This document shows positions 16,454 through 27,873 of a stretch of 64,000 bases of DNA, one piece after another. The stretch is from Rhodococcus sp. B50 (GTDB lineage: Bacteria; Actinomycetota; Actinomycetes; Mycobacteriales; Mycobacteriaceae): assembly GCF_013602415.1 (NCBI RefSeq), contig NZ_WPAG02000002.1, forward strand, positions 186,001 to 250,000. The letters run 5' to 3'. The notes under the pieces were generated by a model. It saw only the letters and a list, made by a program, of their open reading frames with translations. It searched no databases and had not been told where the DNA came from. Each line of letters begins with the position of its first letter. Position 1 is the stretch's first letter. A program made the position numbers and the translations under genes.

Positions 16454-17539
16454 GTGACGGCACCCTCACCGCTGTTCGACTTCGACGATGCGGGCGGCCT
16501 GCTCGCCGCCGATGTCGACGGCATCCTCAGGAGCGCGGCTCTCGGCGGCGCTCAGATCCGCGCGGTCGCCGCGGCGGTCGACGAAGGTCTGCTCGGACGC
16601 CTCACCGACATGCATCCCCGCAGTGTCGTTTTCGTCGGCACCGATGCCCGCGCCAGATCGGCCGCCGAATTGATCGTCGCGATGTTCGGCGGCCAGGCCG
16701 GTGTACCGCTGGTCGCCGCTCCGGCCACTCCACCCTGGGTGGGTGCGCTCGACGTCGTGGTGGTCTCGGGAAACGATGCCGGCGATCCGGAATTGGCTCG
16801 CAGCATCGACGCCGGACTACGGCGCAGCGCGGAAGTCGTCGTCGACGCCCCGGACGAGGGTCCGGTGCGGGCGGTCGCGGCCGGTCGCGCGATGTCGTTG
16901 CCGCCTCGGGTCCGCGTCCAGACGCGGTACGTGCTCGCCCGGCATGTCGCGGTGTTCTGCGCGGTCCTCGGTGTGCTGCAGCGGGCCGTGCGGATCGCCG
17001 GTGTGCCGCTGCTCGCCGACGTGGCCGACACGGCCGACGAGGAAGCGGCGCGTAATCATCCGGAGAACGAGGTCTTCCACAATCCTGCGAAGTCGCTCGC
17101 GGTGCGCATGCAGTCGCGCCGGGTGGTGTTCGCGGGTGATTCCGCCGCGACAACGGTGCTCGCCCGGCACGCGTCGGAGTCCTTGCTGCGGGAGGCGGGC
17201 GTGGTCGCGGGCGCCGCGGCGCTCGGCGACGTTCTGGTCGCCCGCGATCGGCTCACGGCCGTCGTTGCCGCGAGCGGTGAGAACTACGACCCGTTCTTCC
17301 ACGACGAAGAACTGGACGGGCCGGCGCCGATCGCACCGGCGCGGGTGTTCGTGCTCAGTACGGACCCCGACCGGTCGGCGGCGCAGCGGAGGACGGCGGC
17401 ACTACCGGATGTGGAATTGATGTCCGTGATCGGAGAATTCGAGTCGAGCACGGTACCGACCGTGCTGGAACAGGTGGCAGTGTTGACTGTCCGCACAGAA
17501 ATGGCGGCCGCATATCTCGGATTGGCGGGGGGGAGATAG
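16454..17539 (+). CDS. TobH/SIS-domain protein (Rv3256c-like)
   Basis: Protein of about 361 aa in the position of Rv3256c, related to TobH and to phosphosugar isomerase (SIS) folds of the bifunctional phosphoglucose/phosphomannose isomerase type. Visible features: LFDFDDAGGLLAADVDG at the N-terminus, a Rossmann-like VVFVGTDARARSAAEL stretch, and HPENEVFHNPAKSLA in the C-terminal SIS-like half. GTG 16454 follows a GGAAGGAAGGTG tract. It lies between manB and manA and ends one base inside the manA start, so an accessory or isomerase-like role in mannose metabolism is likely but unproven. Confidence 0.82.
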   Translation: MTAPSPLFDFDDAGGLLAADVDGILRSAALGGAQIRAVAAAVDEGLLGRLTDMHPRSVVFVGTDARARSAAELIVAMFGGQAGVPLVAAPATPPWVGALDVVVVSGNDAGDPELARSIDAGLRRSAEVVVDAPDEGPVRAVAAGRAMSLPPRVRVQTRYVLARHVAVFCAVLGVLQRAVRIAGVPLLADVADTADEEAARNHPENEVFHNPAKSLAVRMQSRRVVFAGDSAATTVLARHASESLLREAGVVAGAAALGDVLVARDRLTAVVAASGENYDPFFHDEELDGPAPIAPARVFVLSTDPDRSAAQRRTAALPDVELMSVIGEFESSTVPTVLEQVAVLTVRTEMAAAYLGLAGGR

Positions 17540-18819
17540 TGCACCGACTCGAAGGGGCGGTGCGCTCGTACGCCTGGGGATCGCGGACCGCGATCGCCAC
17601 TCTGCGTGGCCGGACTGTGCCGTCCCATCATCCCGAGGCCGAGTTGTGGCTCGGTGCGCACCCGGCAGATCCCGCCCGGCTGGTGGATTCCGACGGCGAC
17701 GAGCACTCGCTGCTCGACCTGCTGTCGGCCGATCCGCAGCGACACCTCGGCGACCGCACGGTGGGGGCGTTCGGGCCCCGGCTGCCCTTCCTCCTCAAGC
17801 TCCTGGCGGCGGAGGAGCCCTTGTCGTTGCAGGCGCATCCCAGCGCCCGTCAGGCGGCCGAGGGGTTCGCTCGCGAGGAAGCGCTGGGAATCCCGATCGA
17901 CTCGCCGGTTCGCAACTACAAGGACGCGAGCCACAAGCCCGAACTCGTGGTGGCGCTGACGCGATTCGAGGCGCTCGCCGGTTTCCGTGATCCGAAGCGG
18001 ACCGTGGAGCTGTTCGAGGCGCTGGCGGTCCCGGAGCTCGACCCCTATGTGGGGCTGCTCGCGGGGCAACCCGATTCGAGTGGCCTGCGGGCGTTGTTCA
18101 CCACCTGGATCACGTTGCCTCCGCCCGCTCTCGCGGCGCTGCTGCCGCGCGTGCTCGACGGCTGCGTGACCTATCTCGCCGCCGGCCGGGACGGCGAACG
18201 CGACTTCGTTCCGGAGGTGCGCACGGCTCTGCAGCTGGCGGATTTCTATCCCGGCGATGCCGGGGTGCTGGCGTCGCTGCTGCTCAACCGCATCACCCTG
18301 CAGCCGGGGGAGGGGCTCTACCTCGACGCGGGGAATCTGCACGCCTATCTGCACGGCATGGGTGTCGAGATCATGGCGAACTCCGACAACGTGCTGCGCG
18401 GCGGTCTCACGCCCAAGCACGTGGACGTGCCCGAATTGCTGCGGGTGCTCGACTTCGGCGCGGCGTCGGTGCCGGTCCTCGACGCTGTGCCGGAGGTCTC
18501 GGCGGAGACCGTTTCGGGCCAGGCCGGTCCGGTCGAACGCCGCTACCGCACTCCGGCGCCGGAGTTCGCGTTGTCGCGCATCGATCTCGGTGCCGGCGAC
18601 GCCCTCGGGGTCGGTGCCGATGGTCCCCAGATCCTGCTGTGCACCGCGGGCGATGTCCGGGTCGAGTGCGAGGGCGAGTCGGTGACGCTGAAGCCCGGTG
18701 ACTCGGCGTGGCTGTCGGCCTGCGATCGGCAGCCGACCGTCCACGGCTGTGCCGCGGACACACAGGTCTTCCGGGCCCGTCTCGGTGAGGTGCCGGCATC
18801 GGTGGTCGACGAGTCCTGA
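17539..18819 (+). CDS. manA: Mannose-6-phosphate isomerase, class I, ManA
   Basis: 426-aa type I phosphomannose isomerase converting fructose-6-phosphate to mannose-6-phosphate for GDP-mannose synthesis. The cupin fold carries zinc-ligand motifs: LSLQAHPSARQA, ASHKPELVVALTRFEAL, and YLDAGNLHAYLHGMGVEI, followed by ANSDNVLRGGLTPKH, a family signature. GTG 17539 shares one base with the upstream stop (TAGTG), so translation is coupled. A hairpin terminator follows. Confidence 0.95.
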   Translation: MHRLEGAVRSYAWGSRTAIATLRGRTVPSHHPEAELWLGAHPADPARLVDSDGDEHSLLDLLSADPQRHLGDRTVGAFGPRLPFLLKLLAAEEPLSLQAHPSARQAAEGFAREEALGIPIDSPVRNYKDASHKPELVVALTRFEALAGFRDPKRTVELFEALAVPELDPYVGLLAGQPDSSGLRALFTTWITLPPPALAALLPRVLDGCVTYLAAGRDGERDFVPEVRTALQLADFYPGDAGVLASLLLNRITLQPGEGLYLDAGNLHAYLHGMGVEIMANSDNVLRGGLTPKHVDVPELLRVLDFGAASVPVLDAVPEVSAETVSGQAGPVERRYRTPAPEFALSRIDLGAGDALGVGADGPQILLCTAGDVRVECEGESVTLKPGDSAWLSACDRQPTVHGCAADTQVFRARLGEVPASVVDES

Positions 18820-18849
18820 TCGGGGTCCCGGTCGGGACCGATTCGAACG

Positions 18850-18877
18850 GAAGGCGAGCCCGCAGGGGCTCGCCTTC
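18850..18877 (+). terminator. Hairpin terminator after manA
   Basis: 12-bp perfect inverted repeat (18850-18861 and 18866-18877) with a 4-base loop 30 bases after the manA stop, followed by a short GTCGTTT. Separates the mannose operon from alkB. Confidence 0.8.
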
Positions 18878-18922
18878 GTCGTTTCGGCCGCATGTCGTGA
18901 GATTTACAAATACCTCCAAATG

Positions 18923-18951
18923 TCTAGACCTCGGACGAATAGCGTTCTAGA
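18923..18951 (+). promoter_or_regulatory. Paired TCTAGA sites upstream of alkB
   Basis: Two identical TCTAGA palindromes (18923-18928 and 18946-18951), 23 bases apart centre to centre, lie 75-103 bases before the alkB ATG in an unusually AT-rich patch that also holds TTTACA (18904-18909). This looks like the alkB promoter with operator sites, plausibly for the TetR regulator encoded at the end of the cluster; neither binding nor the -10 element is certain. Confidence 0.4.
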
Positions 18952-19025
18952 GTCAAGGTATGAGTGGTGTGCGTCACCGAAGGGTGGCGTACCCGGCGTC
19001 ATCGACGGTGATGAGGAGACCCGAC

Positions 19026-20270
19026 ATGAGTACGGCATCGGCGGATTCGGTGGATCGGCCCGATCTCCACTGGCGCGACCGCAAACGCCATCTGTGGCTT
19101 CTGGGATTGGTGCCTCCGACGGCACTGTTCGTCGCCACCGCGCTGGTGTGGGGCGGTAACGAACTCGGTCTGCAGAGCATCACCCCGGTCCTGTGGTGGA
19201 TCGGCCCGCTGCTGATCTACGTCCTCGTGCCGATGCTCGACCTGTTCATCGGGCCCGACGGCGAGAACCCTCCCGACGAGTTGTTCGAGCAACTCGAGAA
19301 CGACCGCTTCTACCGCTACTGCACCTACCTGTATCTGCCCTTCCAGTTCGCGTCGCTGATCTTCGCCTGCTATCTGTGGTCGGCCGACGATCTGTCCTGG
19401 CTCGGCATCGACGGCGGCCTCGGCGCGATCTCGAAGATCGGTCTCGCCATCTCGGTCGGCGTGGTCGCGGGCATCGGGATCAACACGGCGCACGAACTCG
19501 GCCACAAGAAGGTCGAATTCGAACGGCGGCTGTCGAAGTGGGCGCTCGCCCCTGCCTTCTACGGCCACTTCTACATCGAACACAATCGCGGGCACCACGT
19601 GCGCGTTGCGACTCCGGAGGATCCCGCCTCGGCGCGGTTCGGGGAGAGTTTCTGGCGTTTCCTGCCGCGCAGTGTGGTCGGCAGCCTGCGCTCGGCATGG
19701 CGTCTCGAGCGGGCCCGCCTCGAACGGCTCGACAAGCCGGTGTGGAGCGTGCACAACGACGTCCTCAACGCCTGGGCGATCTCGGTCGCGCTGTACGCGG
19801 TGCTGTTGGGTGTCTTCGGCCTGTCCATCGCGCCGTATCTCGTGATCCAGGCGATCTTCGGGTTCTCGCTGCTCGAGGTCGTGAACTATCTCGAGCACTA
19901 CGGCCTGCTCCGGCAGAAGGCCGGTAAGGGACGCTACGAGCGCTGCTCGCCCGCGCACAGCTGGAACAGCGACCATCTGGTGACCAACATCTTCCTGTAC
20001 CACCTGCAGCGGCACAGCGATCATCACGCCAATCCCACGCGGCGCTACCAGACCCTGCGCAGCATGGAGATCTCCCCGCAGTTGCCGGCCGGCTACGCGA
20101 CGATGATCACCCTCGCCTACATCCCGCCGCTGTGGCGCAAGGTCATGGATCACCGTGTGCTCGACCACTACGACGGCGACATCACCCGCGTGAACATCGA
20201 GCCGCGTCGGCGCGAGAAGATCCTCGCCCGCTACGGAGTAGTGGATCACGCTGCCGCGGAAGGGAAGTGA
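19026..20270 (+). CDS. alkB: Alkane 1-monooxygenase AlkB
   Basis: Integral-membrane non-haem di-iron hydroxylase (414 aa) that oxidises medium-chain n-alkanes to 1-alkanols with electrons from rubredoxin. All histidine boxes are present: HELGH (residues 156-160), EHNRGHH (185-191), LQRHSDHHA (327-335), plus the NYLEHYG motif of true alkane hydroxylases. About six hydrophobic helices are visible. The ATG at 19026 follows GAGGAG; an upstream in-frame start at 18960 lacks a better site. Two rubredoxin genes and a TetR regulator follow with overlapping ends; no rubredoxin reductase is here. Confidence 0.97.
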   Translation: MSTASADSVDRPDLHWRDRKRHLWLLGLVPPTALFVATALVWGGNELGLQSITPVLWWIGPLLIYVLVPMLDLFIGPDGENPPDELFEQLENDRFYRYCTYLYLPFQFASLIFACYLWSADDLSWLGIDGGLGAISKIGLAISVGVVAGIGINTAHELGHKKVEFERRLSKWALAPAFYGHFYIEHNRGHHVRVATPEDPASARFGESFWRFLPRSVVGSLRSAWRLERARLERLDKPVWSVHNDVLNAWAISVALYAVLLGVFGLSIAPYLVIQAIFGFSLLEVVNYLEHYGLLRQKAGKGRYERCSPAHSWNSDHLVTNIFLYHLQRHSDHHANPTRRYQTLRSMEISPQLPAGYATMITLAYIPPLWRKVMDHRVLDHYDGDITRVNIEPRRREKILARYGVVDHAAAEGK

Positions 20271-20272
20271 TC

Positions 20273-20440
20273 GTGTCGTCCTACCGCTGTCCCGTCTGCG
20301 AGTTCACCTACGACGAGAGTGCCGGCGCCCCGCGGGAAGGTTTCCCGCCCGGCACTGCGTGGTCCGAGGTGCCGGACGACTGGCCGTGCCCCGACTGCGG
20401 AGTCCGGGAGAAGATCGATTTCGAGGAGTACACCCCATGA
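20273..20440 (+). CDS. rubA: Rubredoxin (AlkG1-type)
   Basis: 55-aa rubredoxin with two CxxC iron-ligand pairs, [12 protein letters not shown] and [11 protein letters not shown]. The first of two rubredoxins after alkB; by family it may be the form that does not support hydroxylation well. GTG 20273 has GGAAGGGAA 7 bases upstream; GTG 20267 overlapping the alkB stop is the alternative. It carries electrons in the cytoplasm at the membrane face. Confidence 0.93.
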   Translation: MSSYRCPVCEFTYDESAGAPREGFPPGTAWSEVPDDWPCPDCGVREKIDFEEYTP

Positions 20441-20622
20441 GTACCGACTACCGCTTGTTCCGTTGTCTCGTGTGCGGTTTCGAATACGACGAGGCCGAGG
20501 GATGGCCCGACGAGGGCATCGAACCGGGCACCCGGTGGGAGGACATCCCCGACGACTGGTCCTGTCCGGACTGCGGTGCCGCCAAGGCCGACTTCGAGAT
20601 GGTGGAGATCGTCCGCCGGTGA
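20437..20622 (+). CDS. rubB: Rubredoxin (AlkG2-type)
   Basis: 61-aa rubredoxin, [19 protein letters not shown] and [17 protein letters not shown], expected electron donor to AlkB. The ATG overlaps the previous stop (ATGA), so the two rubredoxins are coupled. A 15-bp tandem repeat and a possible micro-ORF begin at its 3' end. Confidence 0.95.
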   Translation: MSTDYRLFRCLVCGFEYDEAEGWPDEGIEPGTRWEDIPDDWSCPDCGAAKADFEMVEIVRR

Positions 20623-20660
20623 ACCCCTGTCCGGTGAAGCCCTGCCCCGTGAACGGCAGC
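20616..20660 (+). repeat. 15-bp tandem repeat (about 3 units) at rubB 3' end
   Basis: Units at 20616-20630 and 20631-20645 differ at 2 of 15 positions; a third, weaker unit ends at 20660. Read from GTG 20619, which overlaps the rubB stop (GTGA), the repeat encodes a cysteine-proline pattern, [10 protein letters not shown], in a 24-residue frame ending at 20693. Whether it is translated is not known. Confidence 0.4.
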
Positions 20661-20706
20661 CTGCGTTGCTTTGACGAGCACATCCGGGCGTGAGAGCGTT
20701 CCCACC

Positions 20707-21312
20707 ATGTCGAACGCGCGGGTTCCCTTCCACGAGGCCAGTCGGGTGCTGTTGCGCTCGACGATCCTCGACGCCATGCGCGAGCTGTTGCACGAACGCG
20801 ACTGGTCGGCGGTCACGATGAGCGACGTCGCCCGGACCGCCGGAATCAGCCGACAGACCCTCTACAAGGAATTCTCCTCGCGGCAGGGGCTGGCTCAGGG
20901 CTACGCGCTGCGCCTGGTCGACGAGTTCGTCGACGCCGTGGCCGACTCGGTGTACGCGCACGTCGGGGACGCGCGCACCGCTCTCGTCGACGGCTTCGCG
21001 TTCTTCTTCGAGGCCTCCGCCGCCGACCCGCTCGTGCAGTCACTGCTGAGCGGTGAGGCCAAGCCCGACCTGCTGCGGTTGATCACCACCGACGCCGCCC
21101 CCATCCTCGAGCGGGGCGCGGGTCGCCTCACCGAGACCTTCCATCACAGCTGGATCGCGGCGTCCGAATCCGACGCGGGGATCCTGGCGCGCGCCGTCGT
21201 GCGGGTGGCGCTGAGTTTCGTCTCCATGCCACCGGCGTCGGGGCGCGACGTCGCCGCCGACCTCGCCGATCTGCTCGTGCCGTTCGTCGAACGGGCCGCC
21301 GTCCGCGGCTGA
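20707..21312 (+). CDS. alkX: TetR family regulator of the alkB cluster (AlkX/AlkU type)
   Basis: 201-aa TetR regulator in the position of Rv3249c/AlkU. The N-terminal helix-turn-helix reads [20 protein letters not shown]; the remaining helical domain would bind a fatty acyl or alkane-derived ligand. It is the last gene of alkB-rubA-rubB-tetR, and related proteins repress the alkB promoter, possibly at the paired TCTAGA sites. ATG 20707 is chosen over GTG 20671 because homology begins there. Confidence 0.88.
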   Translation: MSNARVPFHEASRVLLRSTILDAMRELLHERDWSAVTMSDVARTAGISRQTLYKEFSSRQGLAQGYALRLVDEFVDAVADSVYAHVGDARTALVDGFAFFFEASAADPLVQSLLSGEAKPDLLRLITTDAAPILERGAGRLTETFHHSWIAASESDAGILARAVVRVALSFVSMPPASGRDVAADLADLLVPFVERAAVRG

Positions 21313-21422
21313 CCGCCGGGCGGCCGGGCGGAACCGTCGTGAACGATCTGCTCGGCCGATCCTTGCGCAGGTTGTATAGCCTGGAACCAACATTGTCTGC
21401 CGACAGGAAGAGGCATCTGCAC

Positions 21423-22892
<1,470 letters not shown>

Positions 22893-22949
22893 TCCCGGGC
22901 ACTCGACGGGAAACGCGGAGCGCATGAGTGATCTGGAATCACAGGGCGC

Positions 22950-23615
22950 ATGGGTGATCTGATCGTCGTCGAGGGTCTCGACGGGGCCGGCAAACGGACG
23001 TTGTCCGCCGGTCTCGTCGAGACCTGGCGCGAAGCCGGACGGAGGGTCGCGACACTGGCCTTCCCGCGTTACGGGCAGTCGATCCACGCCGATCTGGGTG
23101 CGGAGGCATTGCGCGGGCAGCACGGCGACACCGCCTCGAGCGTCGAGGCGATGGCGCTGCTGTGGGCCCTCGACCGCCGTGATGCGGCCGACGAACTGCG
23201 GAAGCTGCTCGCCGACAACGACATCGTGTTGCTCGACCGGTACGTCGCGTCCAACGCCGCGTACACCGCGGCCCGCCGGAACGAGGACGCGACGGGCCCG
23301 GCGGTGGAGTGGATCCGCCGGCTCGAGTTCGAACGGTTCGGGCTTCCGGTGCCCGATCTGCAGGTGCTGCTCCGCGTTCCCGTCGAACTGGCCGCGGAGC
23401 GTGCCCGTCACCGAGCCGCGACCGAGGCGGACCGCGACCGCGACGCCTACGAGCGCGACGCCGGTCTACAGGAACGCACGGGCGCGGTGTACGACGGGCT
23501 CGCGCAGCAACAGTGGATGTCTCCCTGGGAGGTCGCGGGCCCGCAGACCTCCGCGCGACAACTCGCCGTTCACATCTCAAATCTGCTTCACGACGGTGAA
23601 GGGGTGACACGATAG
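22950..23615 (+). CDS. tmk: Thymidylate kinase Tmk
   Basis: 221-aa dTMP kinase of the Rv3247c type. The P-loop is GLDGAGKRTL, the substrate DR(Y/H) motif is VLLDRYVASNAAYTAARR, and FPRYGQS is conserved with mycobacterial Tmk. ATG 22950 is used; about 26 bases upstream an almost identical sequence containing an ATG starts a 12-codon frame that overlaps this start. It precedes mtrA by 5 bases. Confidence 0.95.
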   Translation: MGDLIVVEGLDGAGKRTLSAGLVETWREAGRRVATLAFPRYGQSIHADLGAEALRGQHGDTASSVEAMALLWALDRRDAADELRKLLADNDIVLLDRYVASNAAYTAARRNEDATGPAVEWIRRLEFERFGLPVPDLQVLLRVPVELAAERARHRAATEADRDRDAYERDAGLQERTGAVYDGLAQQQWMSPWEVAGPQTSARQLAVHISNLLHDGEGVTR

Positions 23616-23620
23616 AGGCT

Positions 23621-24298
23621 ATGAAGCCGAGGATTCTGGTAGTCGACGACGACACCGCGCTGGCCGAGATGCTCACGATCGTGCTGCGCGGCGAGGGATT
23701 CGAACCGTTCGTGGTGGGGGACGGCACGCAGGCGCTCGGTGCCGTGCGCGAGATCCGACCCGACCTCGTCCTGCTCGATCTCATGCTCCCCGGCATGAAC
23801 GGCATCGACGTCTGTCGCGTGCTCCGCGCGGATTCGGGTGTGCCGATCGTGATGCTCACCGCCAAGTCCGACACCGTCGACGTCGTCCTCGGTCTCGAGT
23901 CCGGCGCCGACGACTACATCGTCAAGCCGTTCAAGCCGAAGGAACTCGTCGCGCGCGTGCGGGCCAGGCTGCGCCGCACCGAGCAGGAACCGGCCGAGGT
24001 CCTGACGATCGGCGACATCACCATCGACGTCCCCGCCCACAAGGTCACCCGCGGCGACGAGGCGATCTCGCTCACGCCTCTCGAGTTCGATCTGCTCGTG
24101 GCGCTCGCGCGCAAGCCGCGCCAGGTGTTCACACGTGAGGTCCTGCTCGAACAGGTCTGGGGCTACCGGCATGCCGCCGACACCCGGCTCGTGAACGTCC
24201 ACGTCCAGCGCCTGCGCGCGAAGGTCGAGAAGGATCCCGAGAATCCCGAGGCGGTGCTCACGGTGCGGGGGGTCGGCTACAAGGCCGGACCGCCGTGA
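23621..24298 (+). CDS. mtrA: Response regulator MtrA
   Basis: 225-aa OmpR-type regulator essential in mycobacteria, controlling cell division, replication and cell-wall genes. The receiver domain has the acidic pocket VVDDD, phospho-acceptor Asp53 in [11 protein letters not shown], and conserved VMLTAKSD and VKPFKPKEL; the C-terminal winged helix follows ([23 protein letters not shown]). The stop overlaps the mtrB GTG. Confidence 0.98.
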   Translation: MKPRILVVDDDTALAEMLTIVLRGEGFEPFVVGDGTQALGAVREIRPDLVLLDLMLPGMNGIDVCRVLRADSGVPIVMLTAKSDTVDVVLGLESGADDYIVKPFKPKELVARVRARLRRTEQEPAEVLTIGDITIDVPAHKVTRGDEAISLTPLEFDLLVALARKPRQVFTREVLLEQVWGYRHAADTRLVNVHVQRLRAKVEKDPENPEAVLTVRGVGYKAGPP

Positions 24299-26016
24299 TC
24301 CGAACCTACCGGCTTCGGCGGCGTATCACGCGTAGGACGCTGCCGCTGGTGAGGTGGTCGCGGTCGATGAGCAGCCGACTCGCGCACACCTGGCGACGAT
24401 CGCTGCAGCTGCGGGTCGTGACCTCGACCCTCACGCTGTCGTTGATCGTCATGTTCGTGCTCGGAGTGGTACTCACGAGCCAGATCACCGATCGTCTGCT
24501 CGAAGTGAAGATCGATGCCGCGACCGAGGAGATGGAGCGCTCGCGCGCACTCGTCGAGGGACAGCTCGCAGGCGCCGACGACTCGGGCTCGCTCGCGGTC
24601 CGTCTCGACGGTGCCGCGGCGATCCTCACCAGCCGCGGCAGCGACGGGGGACAGGACACCGGCGTCGCCGGAACCTTCGACCCCGTCCTCATCGTCCCCG
24701 GCGACGGTCCGCGGGCCCCCACCTCGAGCGGGCCCGCCGACCAGATCCCGCAGAACCTGCGCGCGTTCGTCCAGAACGGGCAGATCGCGTACCAGTTCGC
24801 GACCGTCGCCGATCCCGACGGTTACACCGGGCCGGCCCTGATCATGGGTAGTCCCACCGACTCCGACATCTCGACGCTCGAGCTGTATCTCGTCTTCCCG
24901 CTCGGCGGTGAGGAACGCACCCTCGCCCTCGTCCGCGGCACTCTGCTCGTCGGCGCCGTGGTCCTGCTCGTCCTGCTGGCAGCGATCTCCATGATCGTCG
25001 CGCGGCAGGTCGTGCTCCCCATCCGGTCGGCCTCCCGAATCGCCGTGCGGTTCGCGGACGGGCGGCTCAAGGAACGCATGCCGGTCCGAGGCGAGGACGA
25101 CATGGCGCGCCTCGCGATGTCGTTCAACGAGATGGCCGAGAGCTTGTCGCGGCAGATCACCCAGCTCGAGGAGTACGGCAACCTGCAGAAGCGGTTCACC
25201 TCCGACGTGAGCCACGAACTGCGCACCCCGCTTACGACGGTGCGCATGGCCGCCGACCTCATCCACGACGGAAGCGACGACCTCGACCCCGTCCTCAAAC
25301 GGTCCTCCGAACTGCTCGTCGCCGAACTCGACCGTTTCGAGAGTCTGCTCAACGACCTGCTCGAGATCAGCCGGCATGACGCAGGTGTCGCCGAACTCGC
25401 CTCCGAGCGTCTCGACCTGCGGATGTGCGCGCGTGCCGCCGTCTCGACCGTGCGTCACCTGGCCCGCGAGACCGCCACCGAGCTCATCGTCGACATGCCG
25501 GACGAGTCCGTCGAGGCCGACGTCGACCCGCGTCGTGTCGAACGCATCCTGCGGAACCTCCTCGCCAACGCGATCGATCACGGTGAGGGCAAACCCATCC
25601 TGCTGCGGCTGCGCGCCGACGACACCGCCGCGGCCTTCGTCGTGCGTGATCAGGGCGTGGGCCTGCGACCGGGGGAGGAGAAGCTCGTCTTCAACCGCTT
25701 CTGGCGTTCGGACCCGTCGCGGGTCCGGCGCTCCGGTGGCACCGGACTCGGACTCGCCATCAGCGTCGAGGACGCCAACCTGCACAACGGCAAACTCGAG
25801 GCGTGGGGCGAACCGGGACGGGGTGCCAGCTTCCGGCTGACCCTGCCCCGCGAACGCGGCCGTAAAGTGGGTCGCAGCCCCCTTCCGCTCGTCCCCAGCG
25901 CAGCGAAGGCCGTGCAGGGCAAGCCCCCGTCGGGCGACGGCACCTCGGAGGAGCCGTCGAGCGGAAGGGCCCCGACCGACTCTGCGACCACACCGTCCGA
26001 AGGAGCCAGTACATGA
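24295..26016 (+). CDS. mtrB: Sensor histidine kinase MtrB
   Basis: 573-aa membrane kinase for MtrA. Order: cytoplasmic basic N-terminus, TM1 ([14 protein letters not shown]), an extracytoplasmic domain of about 150 residues, TM2 ([18 protein letters not shown]), HAMP, H box [11 protein letters not shown] with His307, N box [13 protein letters not shown] boxes VRDQGVGL and GTGLGLAIS, then a Ser/Thr/Pro-rich tail of about 50 residues. GTG 24295 overlaps the mtrA stop by 4 bases, and its own stop overlaps lpqB. Confidence 0.98.
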   Translation: MIRTYRLRRRITRRTLPLVRWSRSMSSRLAHTWRRSLQLRVVTSTLTLSLIVMFVLGVVLTSQITDRLLEVKIDAATEEMERSRALVEGQLAGADDSGSLAVRLDGAAAILTSRGSDGGQDTGVAGTFDPVLIVPGDGPRAPTSSGPADQIPQNLRAFVQNGQIAYQFATVADPDGYTGPALIMGSPTDSDISTLELYLVFPLGGEERTLALVRGTLLVGAVVLLVLLAAISMIVARQVVLPIRSASRIAVRFADGRLKERMPVRGEDDMARLAMSFNEMAESLSRQITQLEEYGNLQKRFTSDVSHELRTPLTTVRMAADLIHDGSDDLDPVLKRSSELLVAELDRFESLLNDLLEISRHDAGVAELASERLDLRMCARAAVSTVRHLARETATELIVDMPDESVEADVDPRRVERILRNLLANAIDHGEGKPILLRLRADDTAAAFVVRDQGVGLRPGEEKLVFNRFWRSDPSRVRRSGGTGLGLAISVEDANLHNGKLEAWGEPGRGASFRLTLPRERGRKVGRSPLPLVPSAAKAVQGKPPSGDGTSEEPSSGRAPTDSATTPSEGAST

Positions 26017-27797
26017 GCCGCTCGACTCCGCGTGCAGCGGGCGTGCTCCTCGTACTCCTGACGGTGGCCGGACTTGTGCTGTCGGGATGTGCCACCCTGC
26101 CCGATTCGTCGTCCCCGCAGGCCATCGGAACCCTCGAACGCGGCCCCTCGACCACGGAGGTCGCCGCACCGGTACCGGGTCGCGAACCCGACCTGCTCCT
26201 GCGCGACTTCCTCCAGGCCAGCACGGATCCGACCAACCGCCATCGCGCGGCCCGCCAGTTCCTCACGCCCACGATGTCCGACACCTGGGACGACGCCGCG
26301 AGCGCGACGATCGTCGACAAGGTCGACGTCCTCGTCGAGGAGCGCGACGGCGACAGCGCCACCTACGTGGTGCGGGCGAGCACCGTCGGCTATCTCGAGG
26401 AGGGCGGCATCTACCGCCCCGCCGACGGGGAGTTCGAGGCGCGTTTCTCCCTCGTCCGCACCGACGGGGAGTGGCGCATCGACCGGCTGCCGGCCGGCGT
26501 CATCATGGACCGCCCCCGCTTCCTCAACACCTATCAGCGTCGCTCGCTGTACTTCCTCGACCCGACCGGCAACGCCGTCGTCCCCGATCCCCGGTGGATC
26601 ACGGGCACACCCGAGCAGACGGCCTCCCAGCTGATCGGGTTGCTCGTCGAAGGTCCGAAGCAGGTACTCGCCCCCGCGGTGAAGAACCTGCTCGAGGACG
26701 TCACCGTCATCGGATCGGTGACGAAGGCCGACGGCCGCACGACCGACGTGGGGATCGGACTCGGCGGTATCCGCATCGACTTCCAAGGGGTCGGCTCGAT
26801 GGGCCGGCAGGATCGCGAACTGCTCGCCGCACAGGTGATCTGGACCCTCGCCAATGCCGACATCAGCGGTCCGTACCACCTCCTCGCCGACGGCCAGCCG
26901 CTCGACGAACGCTTCCCGAACGGGTGGACCACCGCGGACGTGGCGTCGATGAACCCACTCGCCGCGTCGAGCGTGACGGTGGGTCTGCACGCCCTGCTCG
27001 ACGGGGCACTGGTGAGCGTTGCCGAGACGGGCGTGACACCCGTCCGCAGCTTCTTCGGTGCGTCCGACGACCTCCAGTCGGTCGCCCTGTCGCTGGACGG
27101 CGAACTCGTCGCCGCGGTCGAGAACACCGGGAAACCGGAACCGGAACCCGCCGTGCAATTGATGGTGGGGGCCTACAGCGAGGGCGGTGCCGAGCCGGCG
27201 GTCGACGGCGAGTCGATCACGCGGCCGTCCTGGTCGCCCAACAACAATTCGGTGTGGGCGGTCGTCAACGGGACCGCGGTGGTGCGCGCGGTGCGCGAAC
27301 CCGGCACCGGGCGGGTCACCGTCGTCGGGGTCGAGGCGGGGGCGATCCGCGGTCTCGGCGGCCGCATCACCGAGCTGCGCCTGTCGCGCGACGGTGTCCG
27401 CGCCGCCATGATCATCGATGGGCGAGTCTTCGTCGCGACCGTCGTGCCGACCACGACCGGCGAGTACTCGCTCACCAATCCGCGGGAGATCGGGTTCGGT
27501 CTCGGCGGTCCCGCGCTCGCCCTGGACTGGAGCACGGCCGACACGATCGTCGTCTCCCGCGCGTCGGCCGACGTGCCTGTCGTGCAGGTCGCGGTGGACG
27601 GCTCACGCATCGACGCACTGCCGAGCCGCAATCTCACGCCTCCGGTGGTGGCGGTCGAGGCATCGACGGCGAGCGAGTTCGTCGCGGATTCCCGGACGGT
27701 CTTCCAGCTCAACAACCGCGACCCCGCCGGTGACCGGTACTGGCGTGAGGTGCCCGGCCTCGCCGGGATGGCCGCGATTCCCGTCCTGCCGGGCTGA
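26013..27797 (+). CDS. lpqB: Lipoprotein LpqB
   Basis: 594-aa lipoprotein that associates with MtrB and modulates its activity. A type II signal peptide ends in the lipobox LSGC with Cys26. A GerMN-like module follows (about residues 150-270), then a beta-propeller-like C-terminal region (about 330-560). ATG 26013 overlaps the mtrB stop (ATGA), completing the mtrA-mtrB-lpqB operon. It acts at the outer face of the membrane. Confidence 0.95.
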   Translation: MSRSTPRAAGVLLVLLTVAGLVLSGCATLPDSSSPQAIGTLERGPSTTEVAAPVPGREPDLLLRDFLQASTDPTNRHRAARQFLTPTMSDTWDDAASATIVDKVDVLVEERDGDSATYVVRASTVGYLEEGGIYRPADGEFEARFSLVRTDGEWRIDRLPAGVIMDRPRFLNTYQRRSLYFLDPTGNAVVPDPRWITGTPEQTASQLIGLLVEGPKQVLAPAVKNLLEDVTVIGSVTKADGRTTDVGIGLGGIRIDFQGVGSMGRQDRELLAAQVIWTLANADISGPYHLLADGQPLDERFPNGWTTADVASMNPLAASSVTVGLHALLDGALVSVAETGVTPVRSFFGASDDLQSVALSLDGELVAAVENTGKPEPEPAVQLMVGAYSEGGAEPAVDGESITRPSWSPNNNSVWAVVNGTAVVRAVREPGTGRVTVVGVEAGAIRGLGGRITELRLSRDGVRAAMIIDGRVFVATVVPTTTGEYSLTNPREIGFGLGGPALALDWSTADTIVVSRASADVPVVQVAVDGSRIDALPSRNLTPPVVAVEASTASEFVADSRTVFQLNNRDPAGDRYWREVPGLAGMAAIPVLPG

Positions 27798-27873
27798 GCA
27801 CGGTGCCGGTGGCACCGGCTGCCGGTGTCGGCGTCGATACCCGACTGTCGGTGACGTCCGGCACACTCCCGGT

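Noticed and set aside
21313-21422. SAH riboswitch before ahcY
   Set aside because: The 110-base gap shows no convincing pseudoknot-like arms by eye and the element is uncommon in this phylum.
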